Shown in pieces: positions 23,746-30,570 of a stretch of DNA of 33,618 nt. The stretch comes from Rheinheimera sp. GTDB taxonomy: Bacteria > Pseudomonadota > Gammaproteobacteria > Enterobacterales > Alteromonadaceae. The translations under genes and the position numbers were made by a program. Numbering within the stretch: the stretch's first letter is position 1; each line of letters begins with the position of its first letter. The notes under the pieces were generated by a model that was not told where the DNA came from, did not search any database, and saw only the letters and a program-made list of their open reading frames with translations. The DNA lies in assembly GCA_003482455.1 (NCBI GenBank), contig DMYW01000041.1, forward strand, positions 1 through 33,618. Direction: 5' to 3'.

Positions 23746-24150
23746 GACTTGAAAACTCAGCTCCGTTGGTGCTGACGTTGACCGATGCGTCTGCTGCGAA
23801 CGATTCGCCGATTGGTGTTATGCAAAATAAGCAATCAGCACGCTGTGCGTTACCGGGAAAACCTACAGGATCGGTTGATGGTTGCGGCACAATTCAAACG
23901 AACTGCACTTACCACAAGGTGATTTATTCCGGTATGCGCAGAGTGCCTAAGCGAACCGGGAAACGAGCAGCCACTTAGCCTATTTACATCCAGGTCTATT
24001 CACAACCAAGCTTATTCTTAGCCAGTCCTATTCACATTCATGCCAATTTATCACCAAGCCATTGCCGCACCTCTGCGCGAACAGCACCGATTTTCAGCGG
24101 CTGCTGGTTCTTTTAAAGAAAGCCAAGACGTTGCGCGCGTCACCACAGCT
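23746..24150. other. Long intergenic block, unexplained, possible repeat or RNA
   Basis: About 400 bp lie between the peroxidase terminator and the TauE promoter. Both strands are open over its left part (plus 23766-23978; minus 23702-23890), but neither frame has a ribosome site or recognisable domain, and both contain odd Ser/Thr/Cys-rich, basic-tailed peptides. The DNA shows inverted repeats GTGCTGA (about 23769) / TCAGCAC (about 23835) and GATTG / CAATC inside them, and two similar CTATTCACA stretches near 23996 and 24029. I can give no function; a repeated extragenic element or a structured RNA is possible. Confidence 0.35.
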
Positions 24151-24153
24151 TGG

Positions 24154-24182
24154 TTGTCTCCCTAGAAAAAACCGTCTATTAT
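24154..24182 (+). promoter_or_regulatory. Sigma-70 promoter of the TauE/SafE gene
   Basis: TTGTCT and TATTAT are separated by 17 bp, 48 nt before the ATG at 24230. Confidence 0.65.
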
Positions 24183-24229
24183 GGTTCTTAGTTATTAGTT
24201 TATTCCATTATTGAATAAGAGGCGCTGCG

Positions 24230-24955
24230 ATGACCGTGATCATCATCGCGATATTAATCGGTTTAAGTCTGGGCTTATTTGGCTCAGGCGGTTCGATTTT
24301 AACTGTGCCTGCATTGGTGTATGTGCTTGGTTATACACCAAAAATTGCTGTGCATATGTCGCTGGCGGTTGTCAGTTTGATGAGTTTAATGGCGGTGTTG
24401 CCTTATTGGTTGCGCCGACAAGTGCCATGGCGGTTAACGCTGCAATTGGCTGTGCCTGGTGCTGTTGGCGCCCTAGTTGGCAGTTTCTTATCGCAGTATT
24501 TGTCCGAGTTTTGGCAAATGACAGTGTTGGCCGTGCTGATGGGCTTGGCCGCAACCAATATGTGGCGCCGTGAGTTGGTACGTATTGAGCTCAAACGCGC
24601 CTCTGCTTTTATGGCGGTCGGTGCGGGGATTGGTCTATTGACAGGCCTGGTTGGCGTCGGTGGCGGATTTATGTTGGTGCCGGTGTTGGTGGCGGTCACG
24701 GCGCTGGAGATGTCGAGTGTGATGGGTATTAGCTTGAGTTTGGTGCTGCTGCAAAGTGTCGTTGGTTATGTCAGTCACCAGCTGTTACAGCCGATCCCAT
24801 TAAACTACACCACGATTGCCTGGCTCGGTGGTCTTGGCGCTGTAGGGTCGCTGGCAGGATTAGTGTTATTGCCGAAATTACCGCAGTTGCTGCTACGCCG
24901 CGGTTTTTCAGTATTTTTAGCCGGTTTAGCTGCGTTGGTGATGTTACGACATTAG
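24230..24955 (+). CDS. TauE/SafE family sulfite/organic anion exporter
   Basis: The 241-residue inner-membrane protein has about seven to eight hydrophobic helices arranged as two related halves, each opening with a Gly-rich motif: GLSLGLFGSGGSILTVPALVY near the N-terminus and GLLTGLVGVGGGFMLVPVLV in the middle, the hallmark of TauE/SafE. The family exports sulfite, sulfoacetate and similar anions. GAGG lies 8 nt before the ATG and a good promoter lies further upstream. A small DUF2892 membrane gene follows after 79 nt and a weak terminator; such neighbours are common in sulfur or sulfide-detoxification clusters. The actual anion is unknown. Confidence 0.9.
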   Translation: MTVIIIAILIGLSLGLFGSGGSILTVPALVYVLGYTPKIAVHMSLAVVSLMSLMAVLPYWLRRQVPWRLTLQLAVPGAVGALVGSFLSQYLSEFWQMTVLAVLMGLAATNMWRRELVRIELKRASAFMAVGAGIGLLTGLVGVGGGFMLVPVLVAVTALEMSSVMGISLSLVLLQSVVGYVSHQLLQPIPLNYTTIAWLGGLGAVGSLAGLVLLPKLPQLLLRRGFSVFLAGLAALVMLRH

Positions 24956-24972
24956 TCAACTCAGCAATGGTC

Positions 24973-24997
24973 AATCAGCCGTGTGCTGGTTTTTTTT
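24973..24997 (+). terminator. Probable terminator after the TauE/SafE gene
   Basis: AATCAGC-CGTGT-GCTGGTT is a 7-bp stem with one G-T pair, followed by a T-run. It is weaker than the other terminators in the window. Confidence 0.65.
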
Positions 24998-25034
24998 CTA
25001 GTGTATATTAGTTAAATCTAAAGTGAGGTGTGCC

Positions 25035-25259
25035 ATGAAAACGATGACAGTTGAACGTGCTTTGCTGGCTTTTGCTGGAACTATGGTGTTGCTAAGTTTG
25101 GTGTTGACCTATTTGGTGCATCCGAACTTCGTGTGGTTTACTGCGTTTGTCGGCGCCAATATGTTGCAAAGTGCCTTTACTGGCTTTTGCCCGGCAGTGT
25201 TTGTGCTGAAGAAACTGGGCTTTCCGACGGAAGCACAACAAGCGCGCAGCTGCTGTTAA
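25035..25259 (+). CDS. DUF2892 inner-membrane protein
   Basis: The 74-residue protein has two hydrophobic helices (about 9-28 and 32-50) and the DUF2892 signature: TVERALLAFAGTMVLLSLVL, the FVWFTAFVGANMLQSAFTGFCPAVFVLKKLGF segment, and a Cys in FTGFCP. DUF2892 is also the membrane part of YgaP-type rhodanese proteins, and single-domain members accompany sulfur-handling genes. A Cys-Cys pair ends the protein (ARSCC). I chose ATG 25035 with GAGG 7 nt upstream over the in-frame GTG at 25023. An imperfect dyad TTAG-N6-CTAA lies just upstream (about 25009-25022) next to a TATATT -10-like box. Confidence 0.85.
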   Translation: MKTMTVERALLAFAGTMVLLSLVLTYLVHPNFVWFTAFVGANMLQSAFTGFCPAVFVLKKLGFPTEAQQARSCC

Positions 25260-25339
25260 CCCGCGAGTTTCCAGCGCCGCGCACGCCACCGACTCAACAC
25301 ATCAATCAATGTCGCGAGTCGGTTGTAGCTCAATGTGAA

Positions 25340-25807
25340 CTAGCTGGCGTTAAAACCAGGATCTGGCGGCAGTCCTGATTGTTCGGCGGCACTGCGGGCT
25401 AGTTCATCGCAGCGCTCGTTTTCCAAATGGCCGGCATGGCCTTTGACCCAATGCCAGCGCACTTGATGCCGCTGACACGCAGTATCGAGTCGAACCCACA
25501 AGTCTTGGTTTTTCACCGGCTCTTTGGCGGCGGTGCGCCAATTATTCCGTTTCCAACCGGCGAGCCATTGGGTGATGCCTTGGCGTACATATTGGCTGTC
25601 GGTGGTCAAATCGATATCACAGGACTCTTTTAAGCACTCGAGTGCGGCAATCGCCGCCATCAATTCCATTCGATTGTTAGTCGTTTGCGCAAAGCCGCCC
25701 GATAATTCTTTGACATGTTGACCATAACGCAACAAAGCGCCAAAACCACCCGGCCCCGGATTACCAAGGCAAGAACCATCGGTAAAGATTTCAACTGTTT
25801 TACGCAT
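25340..25807 (-). CDS. rnhA: Ribonuclease HI
   Basis: The 155-residue protein is full length (E. coli 155) and has all four catalytic acids at the E. coli positions: Asp10 (FTDGSCLGNPGPGG), Glu48 (NNRMEL), Asp70 (TTDSQYV) and Asp134 (ENERCDELAR), plus the flexible-loop His at 124 (KGHAGH). It cuts the RNA strand of RNA-DNA hybrids, removing primers and R-loops. The start at ATG 25807 follows GGAAG; the open frame extends upstream across dnaQ DNA without support. It diverges from dnaQ over a 63-bp gap, the same arrangement as in E. coli, where the two promoters overlap. Confidence 0.98.
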   Translation of the reverse strand: MRKTVEIFTDGSCLGNPGPGGFGALLRYGQHVKELSGGFAQTTNNRMELMAAIAALECLKESCDIDLTTDSQYVRQGITQWLAGWKRNNWRTAAKEPVKNQDLWVRLDTACQRHQVRWHWVKGHAGHLENERCDELARSAAEQSGLPPDPGFNAS

Positions 25808-25870
25808 CAGACTTCCCAGTAGAATAGCAGCCGTATACTCTATCTTAAAAAGCAGCGTAGAACGAGTTTC

Positions 25871-26575
25871 ATGGCAAAACGTCAGATCATCCTCGATACC
25901 GAAACCACCGGTATCAATCCACAAGAAGGCCATCGGATCATCGAGATCGGTTGTGTTGAGATGGTGAACCGTCGCCTCACCGGCAATAACTTTCATGTCT
26001 ACTTAAACCCAGATCGGATCATTGAAGAAGAGGCGATCCGCATTCACGGTATCACCAATGAATTTGTCGCGGATAAACAACGTTTTCGCGAAATCGCTCA
26101 GCAGTTTTTTGATTATTTGCAAGGCGCAGAGCTAGTCATTCATAACGCGGCGTTCGACGTCGGTTTTATCAATCATGAATTTAATTTGCTGGCGACGCCA
26201 TTGCCGCGTATTGATAGCGTCTGTGGCGTGTTGGATACCTTGGCGCTGGCGCGGGATTTACACCCTGGGCAGAAAAACAACTTAGACGCCTTGTGTCGCC
26301 GCTATGACATCGTCAACAGCCACCGCACCTTCCACGGCGCTTTGCTCGATGCCGAGATCCTCGCCGATGTGTATTTGGCGATGACAGGTGGTCAAGTCAG
26401 TTTGAACTTAGCCAATCAAGGTGAGCAACAAGATGCCTCTGGTACGACGACCGGCGCTTTGGTGCGCCGCGGAGCTTTGCGGGTGATTAAAGCGACAGAT
26501 GACGAATTGACCGCGCATGAAAAACGCTTGGATCTGGTGCAGAAGAAATCTGGAGGTTGTTTGTGGCGCAACTAA
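25871..26575 (+). CDS. dnaQ: DNA polymerase III epsilon subunit (3'-5' proofreading exonuclease)
   Basis: The 234-residue protein has the DEDDh exonuclease motifs: LDTETTG (Asp9, Glu11), NAAFDVGF (Exo II Asp) and HGALLDAEILADVY (Exo III His, Asp). After the catalytic domain the MTGGQVSLNL stretch corresponds to the beta-clamp-binding motif, and the C-terminal ELTAHEKRLDLVQKKSGGCLWRN matches the segment of E. coli epsilon that binds the alpha subunit. The length fits (E. coli 243). Its last 13 nt overlap the start of the next gene, whose ribosome site lies inside the dnaQ C-terminal codons, so the two are probably co-translated. Confidence 0.97.
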   Translation: MAKRQIILDTETTGINPQEGHRIIEIGCVEMVNRRLTGNNFHVYLNPDRIIEEEAIRIHGITNEFVADKQRFREIAQQFFDYLQGAELVIHNAAFDVGFINHEFNLLATPLPRIDSVCGVLDTLALARDLHPGQKNNLDALCRRYDIVNSHRTFHGALLDAEILADVYLAMTGGQVSLNLANQGEQQDASGTTTGALVRRGALRVIKATDDELTAHEKRLDLVQKKSGGCLWRN

Positions 26576-28026
26576 CTCGCATCGCTGTGGTATTGCTAAC
26601 GAGCCTGCTGGCTTTTACGAGTCCGGCCCAACAAGCGCCAACGGACGCCAGCTCCACTAAACCTTCAACCAGCAAAACCACGACCACTGGCATCCAAGAA
26701 TTGCCGCCGGTGACTGGCAGCAACCAAATTCCGCTGCTAAACAATCGGTTCCGTGTCGATTATGAAGTCAAAGACATTACCTTAGTGTTTTTCCGCAAAG
26801 CGGGCTCGCCCTCGGTGGTGTTGGTCAAACCGGATGGCAGTAAGATTTATGCCACCACCGCCAGTGAAAATAACGTGTATTGGCACGACGACCGCACCTA
26901 TGACTTGATCAAACTTAAAGAGCCAACGCCAGGGCCTTGGCAAGCGATTGGGCAAATACTGCCCGAGTCGCGCATCATGGTGCTGACCGATATCAATATC
27001 AAAGTAGACCCACTGCCTAAAGATCTGATGGTTGGCGAGCAAATCAAAATGACCGCGACGCTGGCCAACGGCGACAAACCTATCACCACCAAAGATTTCC
27101 GCGACTTGTTGCAGCTCCATGTGCTGCTGATCAGCACTCAAAAACAAGGTATGGCGAACGAGCATGAAACCGTGTTTGAGTTGGCGACCTTGGACGATGA
27201 CGGCAATAACTTTGACGAGCGGCCACGTGATGCCGTGTTTACCGGCGAGTATCGGTTTGCGGTCAAAGCCGGTGAGTGGATGCCCAAGTACACCATCAAA
27301 ACACCGATGTATACGCGAGAGTTGCTGCAAGATCCGGTGCTTGTTACCGAAGCGCCGCTTAAAGCTGAGTTTGTCGAAGGCAAAGGCTCAGACAAACACA
27401 AACTAGTTTATTCCGTCATGGACGGCGTGATCGATGCGAATACCTTGTCCGTGCAAGGCAGGGTGATTTATCCAGGCGGTGACGTGCAAAGCTTTTCGTT
27501 AGCCGAAGAAAAGAGCATCAACCGCAGTATCGAACTTGGCAACGTTGGTAATGGTACTTATCGCGTGGAACAAGAGGTGTTTGGTAAAACCAAAGCAGGT
27601 CGCGATTTTGTATTGAATTTGCCTGATCAAGTGCTGCGGGTAGTGGCACCAGTTGAAGAAGTAAAAGCAGAACCGACAGTTGAACCTGAAGCCGCAAAAG
27701 CTAAACCTGAGCCGGTAAAACCGGTGGAACCGACACCTGAGCCTGAACCAGAATTTCCGCTGCTGTGGGTGATCGTCGGTAACCTGATCATTTTATTGGC
27801 CGGTGGGGTTGCGGTGTTTTTGGCGATGAACCCGCAAGGCGCCAAAGGTTTGTCGATGTTGCTGGCGAAATTAAACCCAGCGGCGCTGCTGAAAAAGAAA
27901 AAAGCAGCTGAAGATCTGCCAATGTCCGACCCAATTGGGAACGTAGCAGGGGATGGTTCGGCGAAAAAATCGGCAAAAATCAAAGAGTCTGACGATATTT
28001 TAGACCTTTCATTACCGGATGATTAA
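26563..28026 (+). CDS. TIGR03503 family membrane-anchored periplasmic protein
   Basis: The 487-residue protein has a signal peptide or N-terminal anchor (RIAVVLLTSLLAFTSPAQQ), a periplasmic beta-rich region (about 50-360) with the FRVDYEVKDITLVFFRKAGSPSVVLVKPDG and DRTYDLIKLKEPTPGPWQAIG segments, a Pro/Glu-rich spacer (about 365-405), one TM helix (about 408-428) and a charged cytoplasmic tail. This is the layout of the TIGR03503 family of marine gammaproteobacteria, related to Ig-like von Willebrand-associated proteins; its function is unknown. I chose GTG 26563 because GGAGG lies 6 nt upstream; the in-frame TTG 6 nt earlier has no space for a ribosome site. Overlap with dnaQ implies coupling. 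Confidence 0.85.
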   Translation: MAQLTRIAVVLLTSLLAFTSPAQQAPTDASSTKPSTSKTTTTGIQELPPVTGSNQIPLLNNRFRVDYEVKDITLVFFRKAGSPSVVLVKPDGSKIYATTASENNVYWHDDRTYDLIKLKEPTPGPWQAIGQILPESRIMVLTDINIKVDPLPKDLMVGEQIKMTATLANGDKPITTKDFRDLLQLHVLLISTQKQGMANEHETVFELATLDDDGNNFDERPRDAVFTGEYRFAVKAGEWMPKYTIKTPMYTRELLQDPVLVTEAPLKAEFVEGKGSDKHKLVYSVMDGVIDANTLSVQGRVIYPGGDVQSFSLAEEKSINRSIELGNVGNGTYRVEQEVFGKTKAGRDFVLNLPDQVLRVVAPVEEVKAEPTVEPEAAKAKPEPVKPVEPTPEPEPEFPLLWVIVGNLIILLAGGVAVFLAMNPQGAKGLSMLLAKLNPAALLKKKKAAEDLPMSDPIGNVAGDGSAKKSAKIKESDDILDLSLPDD

Positions 28027-28054
28027 GGATTGCGCAAATCCGGCAAAAAATTGG

Positions 28055-28083
28055 TTGACGGGGTTTGCCAAGGCCCGTATTAT
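28055..28083 (+). promoter_or_regulatory. Strong promoter of the tRNA-Asp cluster
   Basis: TTGACG and TATTAT are separated by 17 bp and followed by the GC-rich discriminator TCCCGCCGC, typical of stable-RNA promoters under stringent control. The first tRNA begins 50 nt after the -10 box. Confidence 0.85.
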
Positions 28084-28132
28084 TCCCGCCGCAACGCAGC
28101 GTACCCAACTGAAAACGCTGTGTGGCCCAAGT

Positions 28133-28209
28133 GGAGCGGTAGTTCAGTCGGTTAGAATACCGGCCTGTCACGCCGGGGGTCGCGGGTTCGAGTCCCGTCC
28201 GCTCCGCCA
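28133..28209 (+). tRNA. tRNA-Asp (GTC), copy 1
   Basis: The 77-nt sequence includes the encoded CCA end. The acceptor stem GGAGCGG / CCGCTCC, the T-loop GGTTCGAGTCC and the anticodon stem CCGGC / GCCGG around CTGTCAC, with GTC at 28167-28169, all fit tRNA-Asp. It is the first of four identical genes. Confidence 0.97.
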
Positions 28210-28227
28210 CTTTGTTCGATGTTCTTC

Positions 28228-28304
28228 GGAGCGGTAGTTCAGTCGGTTAGAATACCGGCCTGTCACGCCGGGGGTCGCGGGTTCGAGTCCCGTCCGCTCC
28301 GCCA
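28228..28304 (+). tRNA. tRNA-Asp (GTC), copy 2
   Basis: Identical in sequence to copy 1, with encoded CCA and anticodon GTC. The 18-nt spacer before it is unrelated to the other spacers. Confidence 0.97.
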
Positions 28305-28329
28305 AAACATCGACACGCTTTCTGATTCC

Positions 28330-28406
28330 GGAGCGGTAGTTCAGTCGGTTAGAATACCGGCCTGTCACGCCGGGGGTCGCGGGTTCGAGTCCCGTCCGCT
28401 CCGCCA
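28330..28406 (+). tRNA. tRNA-Asp (GTC), copy 3
   Basis: Identical in sequence to copy 1, with encoded CCA and anticodon GTC. It is separated from copy 2 by a 25-nt spacer. Confidence 0.97.
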
Positions 28407-28438
28407 CTTCAGACAAGCAAACGAGTTAAGCTCACACC

Positions 28439-28515
28439 GGAGCGGTAGTTCAGTCGGTTAGAATACCGGCCTGTCACGCCGGGGGTCGCGGGTTCGAGTC
28501 CCGTCCGCTCCGCCA
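28439..28515 (+). tRNA. tRNA-Asp (GTC), copy 4
   Basis: Identical in sequence to copy 1, with encoded CCA and anticodon GTC. It is separated from copy 3 by a 32-nt spacer and followed by a terminator. Confidence 0.97.
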
Positions 28516-28532
28516 CTTGCTTCCAAGCAAGC

Positions 28533-28561
28533 CAAAAAGCCAGCATATCGCTGGTTTTTTT
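28533..28561. terminator. Bidirectional terminator after the tRNA cluster
   Basis: CCAGC-ATATC-GCTGG is flanked by AAAAAG on the left and seven T on the right. It can end both the tRNA operon (plus) and the solute-binding-protein gene (minus) that stops at 28569. Confidence 0.85.
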
Positions 28562-28568
28562 GTATCTG

Positions 28569-29351
28569 TCATTCCGCCAAATTTTGCTGCAAGTAACGAA
28601 AATAGATCGCCAACGGGTATTGGTTTAAAGACCATAATTTGTTGGCAAGCGCCTGATTTTTCCCATAAAACTGGTGACTGAACACCAAGTAACCGGTCAA
28701 GTGCGCCACCGCAGGTGTTAACACATGCAGCGTTGGATATTCGACTTGCGGTACGGGTTGTCCGGAAATTGCACACAAGATGGTGCTCAATTGAATTTGA
28801 TCTTTTTGCAGCAAATGGATCGCTTGGCGCTGATTATCAATCGCGACATGACTAAGCTGCGCTGCGATCGCATGCTGTCGCAAATCGACTCGCGGCATGT
28901 AACCAAAGACAATCGGTGCACCCGCGGCAAAGTTGCGTCCATTCCAGCGCTGCGCCACTGCGGCTTTACTGATTAAACAGACATCTTGCTGCGTAAAGGC
29001 GCGCTGTTCATCGATGCCTTGCGCCGTCATCGGAAACTGCCCCAAAGCTTCGCGTTCTTTATAGTAGTTGGCGACCACCGCGTCGATGCGGCCGCGTTGT
29101 AATTCCAGGAGACATCGTTTCCATGGATAGCGGACAAAGCGCAGTTGTAAACCGGGGATTTGGCCGACCAACCATTGCAGATGTTCGATAGTGGCCCCTG
29201 GATCTACCGCCGGTACTGTCGCCCCAGCCGTGCGGTAGTAAGGTTCAAGCGGTTGATCTTGGTAGCAAAAATTCAAGGTTGATTGCGCCAGCGCCGTCTG
29301 CCAGCCAACAGCCAAGATCAGCGATCCGAGATAGCGTAAATCTGCCGTCAT
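28569..29351 (-). CDS. Periplasmic solute-binding protein, family 3-like, second stand-alone copy
   Basis: The 260-residue protein has a signal peptide (LRYLGSLILAVGWQTALAQ, cleavage near residue 22) and a family 3 binding fold: LNFCYQDQPLEPYYR at the first strand, the GLQLRFVRYPWKRCLLELQRGRIDAVVANYYKERE signature and a C-terminal NKLWSLNQYPLAIYFRYLQQ helix. It is a distant relative of the protein at 15310-16062, also without permease or ATPase genes. Cysteines at about 29, 81, 125 and 195 are unusual for this fold and could pair in the periplasm. The ATG 29351 has only a close AGGAT as ribosome site, so the start is less certain. The ligand is unknown. Confidence 0.8.
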   Translation of the reverse strand: MTADLRYLGSLILAVGWQTALAQSTLNFCYQDQPLEPYYRTAGATVPAVDPGATIEHLQWLVGQIPGLQLRFVRYPWKRCLLELQRGRIDAVVANYYKEREALGQFPMTAQGIDEQRAFTQQDVCLISKAAVAQRWNGRNFAAGAPIVFGYMPRVDLRQHAIAAQLSHVAIDNQRQAIHLLQKDQIQLSTILCAISGQPVPQVEYPTLHVLTPAVAHLTGYLVFSHQFYGKNQALANKLWSLNQYPLAIYFRYLQQNLAE

Positions 29352-29551
29352 ATCCTATTGCGCTCCAAGAGACATCCTTGCCAGCGTTGTCGCCGCTGCA
29401 GTCTGCTCTTGTTACTTAGACGTGATCTCGCTCTGGGTCAAGCCGCAGGTGTCATGTGCTGAGCTAGCTAGGTGAACAGTCGTGCAGTGACGGCACACCT
29501 AGTGGCGCCCCCGCAACTCCAAAGATGACGCACAGTGCGAGGTGTCGTGCG

Positions 29552-30442
29552 TTACTGCGACGGCGGTAGGGCTGGGTGTGTGAGCATGGGTAAAAACAGC
29601 GCTTCTGCCTTGCTGATACTTCGAGCTTGGTGGCGGATCAGATACAAGGGGCGGCGCAGCGTTGGTAGCTCAGTCGTCAGCGCTTGCAATTCGCCACGCG
29701 CCAAGGCATCGGCAATCACATGGCGCGATAAACAGCTGACCCCATAACCGGCGGCCACGGTGCGACTGATGGCTTCCGAATCGCCGAGCTCCAGCACCTG
29801 TTCAAATTGTCCAAGGTGCGGTAATAGCAGCCGCTCGCATTCATCACGCGTACCAGAGCCAGCTTCGCGCAGCACCCAAGGTTGTTGACGTAACAAGGTA
29901 AGCGGACATGGAGTAGGCAACAGATGTGGGGCACTAAAAACCACTAATTCATCGTCACACCAGGCTTGCACCTGCAAGTCTGGATGATGGCACGGGCCTT
30001 CAATAAAGCCGAGATCGGCGCGAAAATTTGCAACGGCATCAATCACATCCGCAGTATTCCCAACTTGCAGTTGTAATTTGGCTGTCGGTTGTTGCTGCAA
30101 ATAGCTGGCAATCGCGCGGGGTAGCAGATAATTGGCGATAGTGCTGCTGGCACTGATAGTCAGCGCAAGGGTTGCTGTGTGTTTCGACAGATCGGCAAAA
30201 TGCCCGGCATCTTCAAGCAGCGCTTGCGCTTTGCCGAGCAGCAGCTGACCGGCGCTGGACAACACTAAGCGCCGGCCGACGCGGTCAAACAGCGACAGCT
30301 CTAGCGCCTGCTCCAAATTTCCGATCGCTTGGCTGGCCGCCGATTGGGTCATGCCCAGTTGTTGCGCCGCTTCAGTGACGGTGCCAAGCCGCGCCACCCC
30401 GACAAATACTTCTAATTCCCGCAGACTAAAATGCAGTGCCAT
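29552..30442 (-). CDS. LysR family transcriptional regulator, YeiE-like
   Basis: The 296-residue protein has an N-terminal winged helix-turn-helix (about 5-64; TVTEAAQQLGMTQSAASQAIGNLE) and a LysR effector-binding domain (about 90-290; DLGFIEG, then GSGTRDECERLLL and the GYGVSCLSRHV strand). The CbbR/YeiE-like subgroup is suggested by GSGTR. In E. coli and relatives yeiE lies next to yeiH, and YeiE is reported to sense sulfite. Here the gene diverges from yeiH with a 22-bp dyad between them, so self-regulation and activation of yeiH is likely. AAGG lies 8 nt before the ATG. The approximately 200 bp after its stop (29352-29551) hold no gene I can support. Confidence 0.88.
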   Translation of the reverse strand: MALHFSLRELEVFVGVARLGTVTEAAQQLGMTQSAASQAIGNLEQALELSLFDRVGRRLVLSSAGQLLLGKAQALLEDAGHFADLSKHTATLALTISASSTIANYLLPRAIASYLQQQPTAKLQLQVGNTADVIDAVANFRADLGFIEGPCHHPDLQVQAWCDDELVVFSAPHLLPTPCPLTLLRQQPWVLREAGSGTRDECERLLLPHLGQFEQVLELGDSEAISRTVAAGYGVSCLSRHVIADALARGELQALTTELPTLRRPLYLIRHQARSISKAEALFLPMLTHPALPPSQ

Positions 30443-30465
30443 GGCCGGACCTTTCGCTTTATTGA

Positions 30466-30487
30466 CGGTTTTAAATAAGTAAAACCG
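30466..30487. promoter_or_regulatory. Perfect dyad, likely LysR operator between yeiE-like gene and yeiH
   Basis: CGGTTTTA-AATAAG-TAAAACCG is a perfect 8-bp inverted repeat with 6-bp spacer. It contains T-N11-A-type spacing and lies 24 nt from the LysR start and 83 nt from the yeiH start, as expected for a divergent LysR-controlled pair. Confidence 0.65.
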
Positions 30488-30570
30488 ATAGAAGTGATAA
30501 ATATTAGCTGTTTTTCTTTTTAATGGCAGCTTTTTAAACTAGCACGCATGATTCCGCTAGCAAGGCTTGC

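Noticed and set aside
23702..23978. Two opposing small open frames as genes
   Set aside because: They overlap each other and the peroxidase terminator, and neither has a ribosome site. I list the DNA as an unexplained intergenic block instead.
25289..25322. CCGACTC / GAGTCGG inverted repeat between the DUF2892 and rnhA genes as a terminator
   Set aside because: The 20-nt loop is long and there is no T-run on either strand.
28133..28515. The four repeats as a CRISPR array or attachment-site repeats
   Set aside because: Each repeat is a complete 77-nt tRNA-Asp with encoded CCA; no integrase or cas gene is nearby.
27980..28776. Minus-strand frames with repeated AERTGLEPATPGVTG-like peptides, and plus-strand frames repeating a similar motif
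   Set aside because: These are translations of the four tRNA-Asp genes, a well-known source of false protein annotations.
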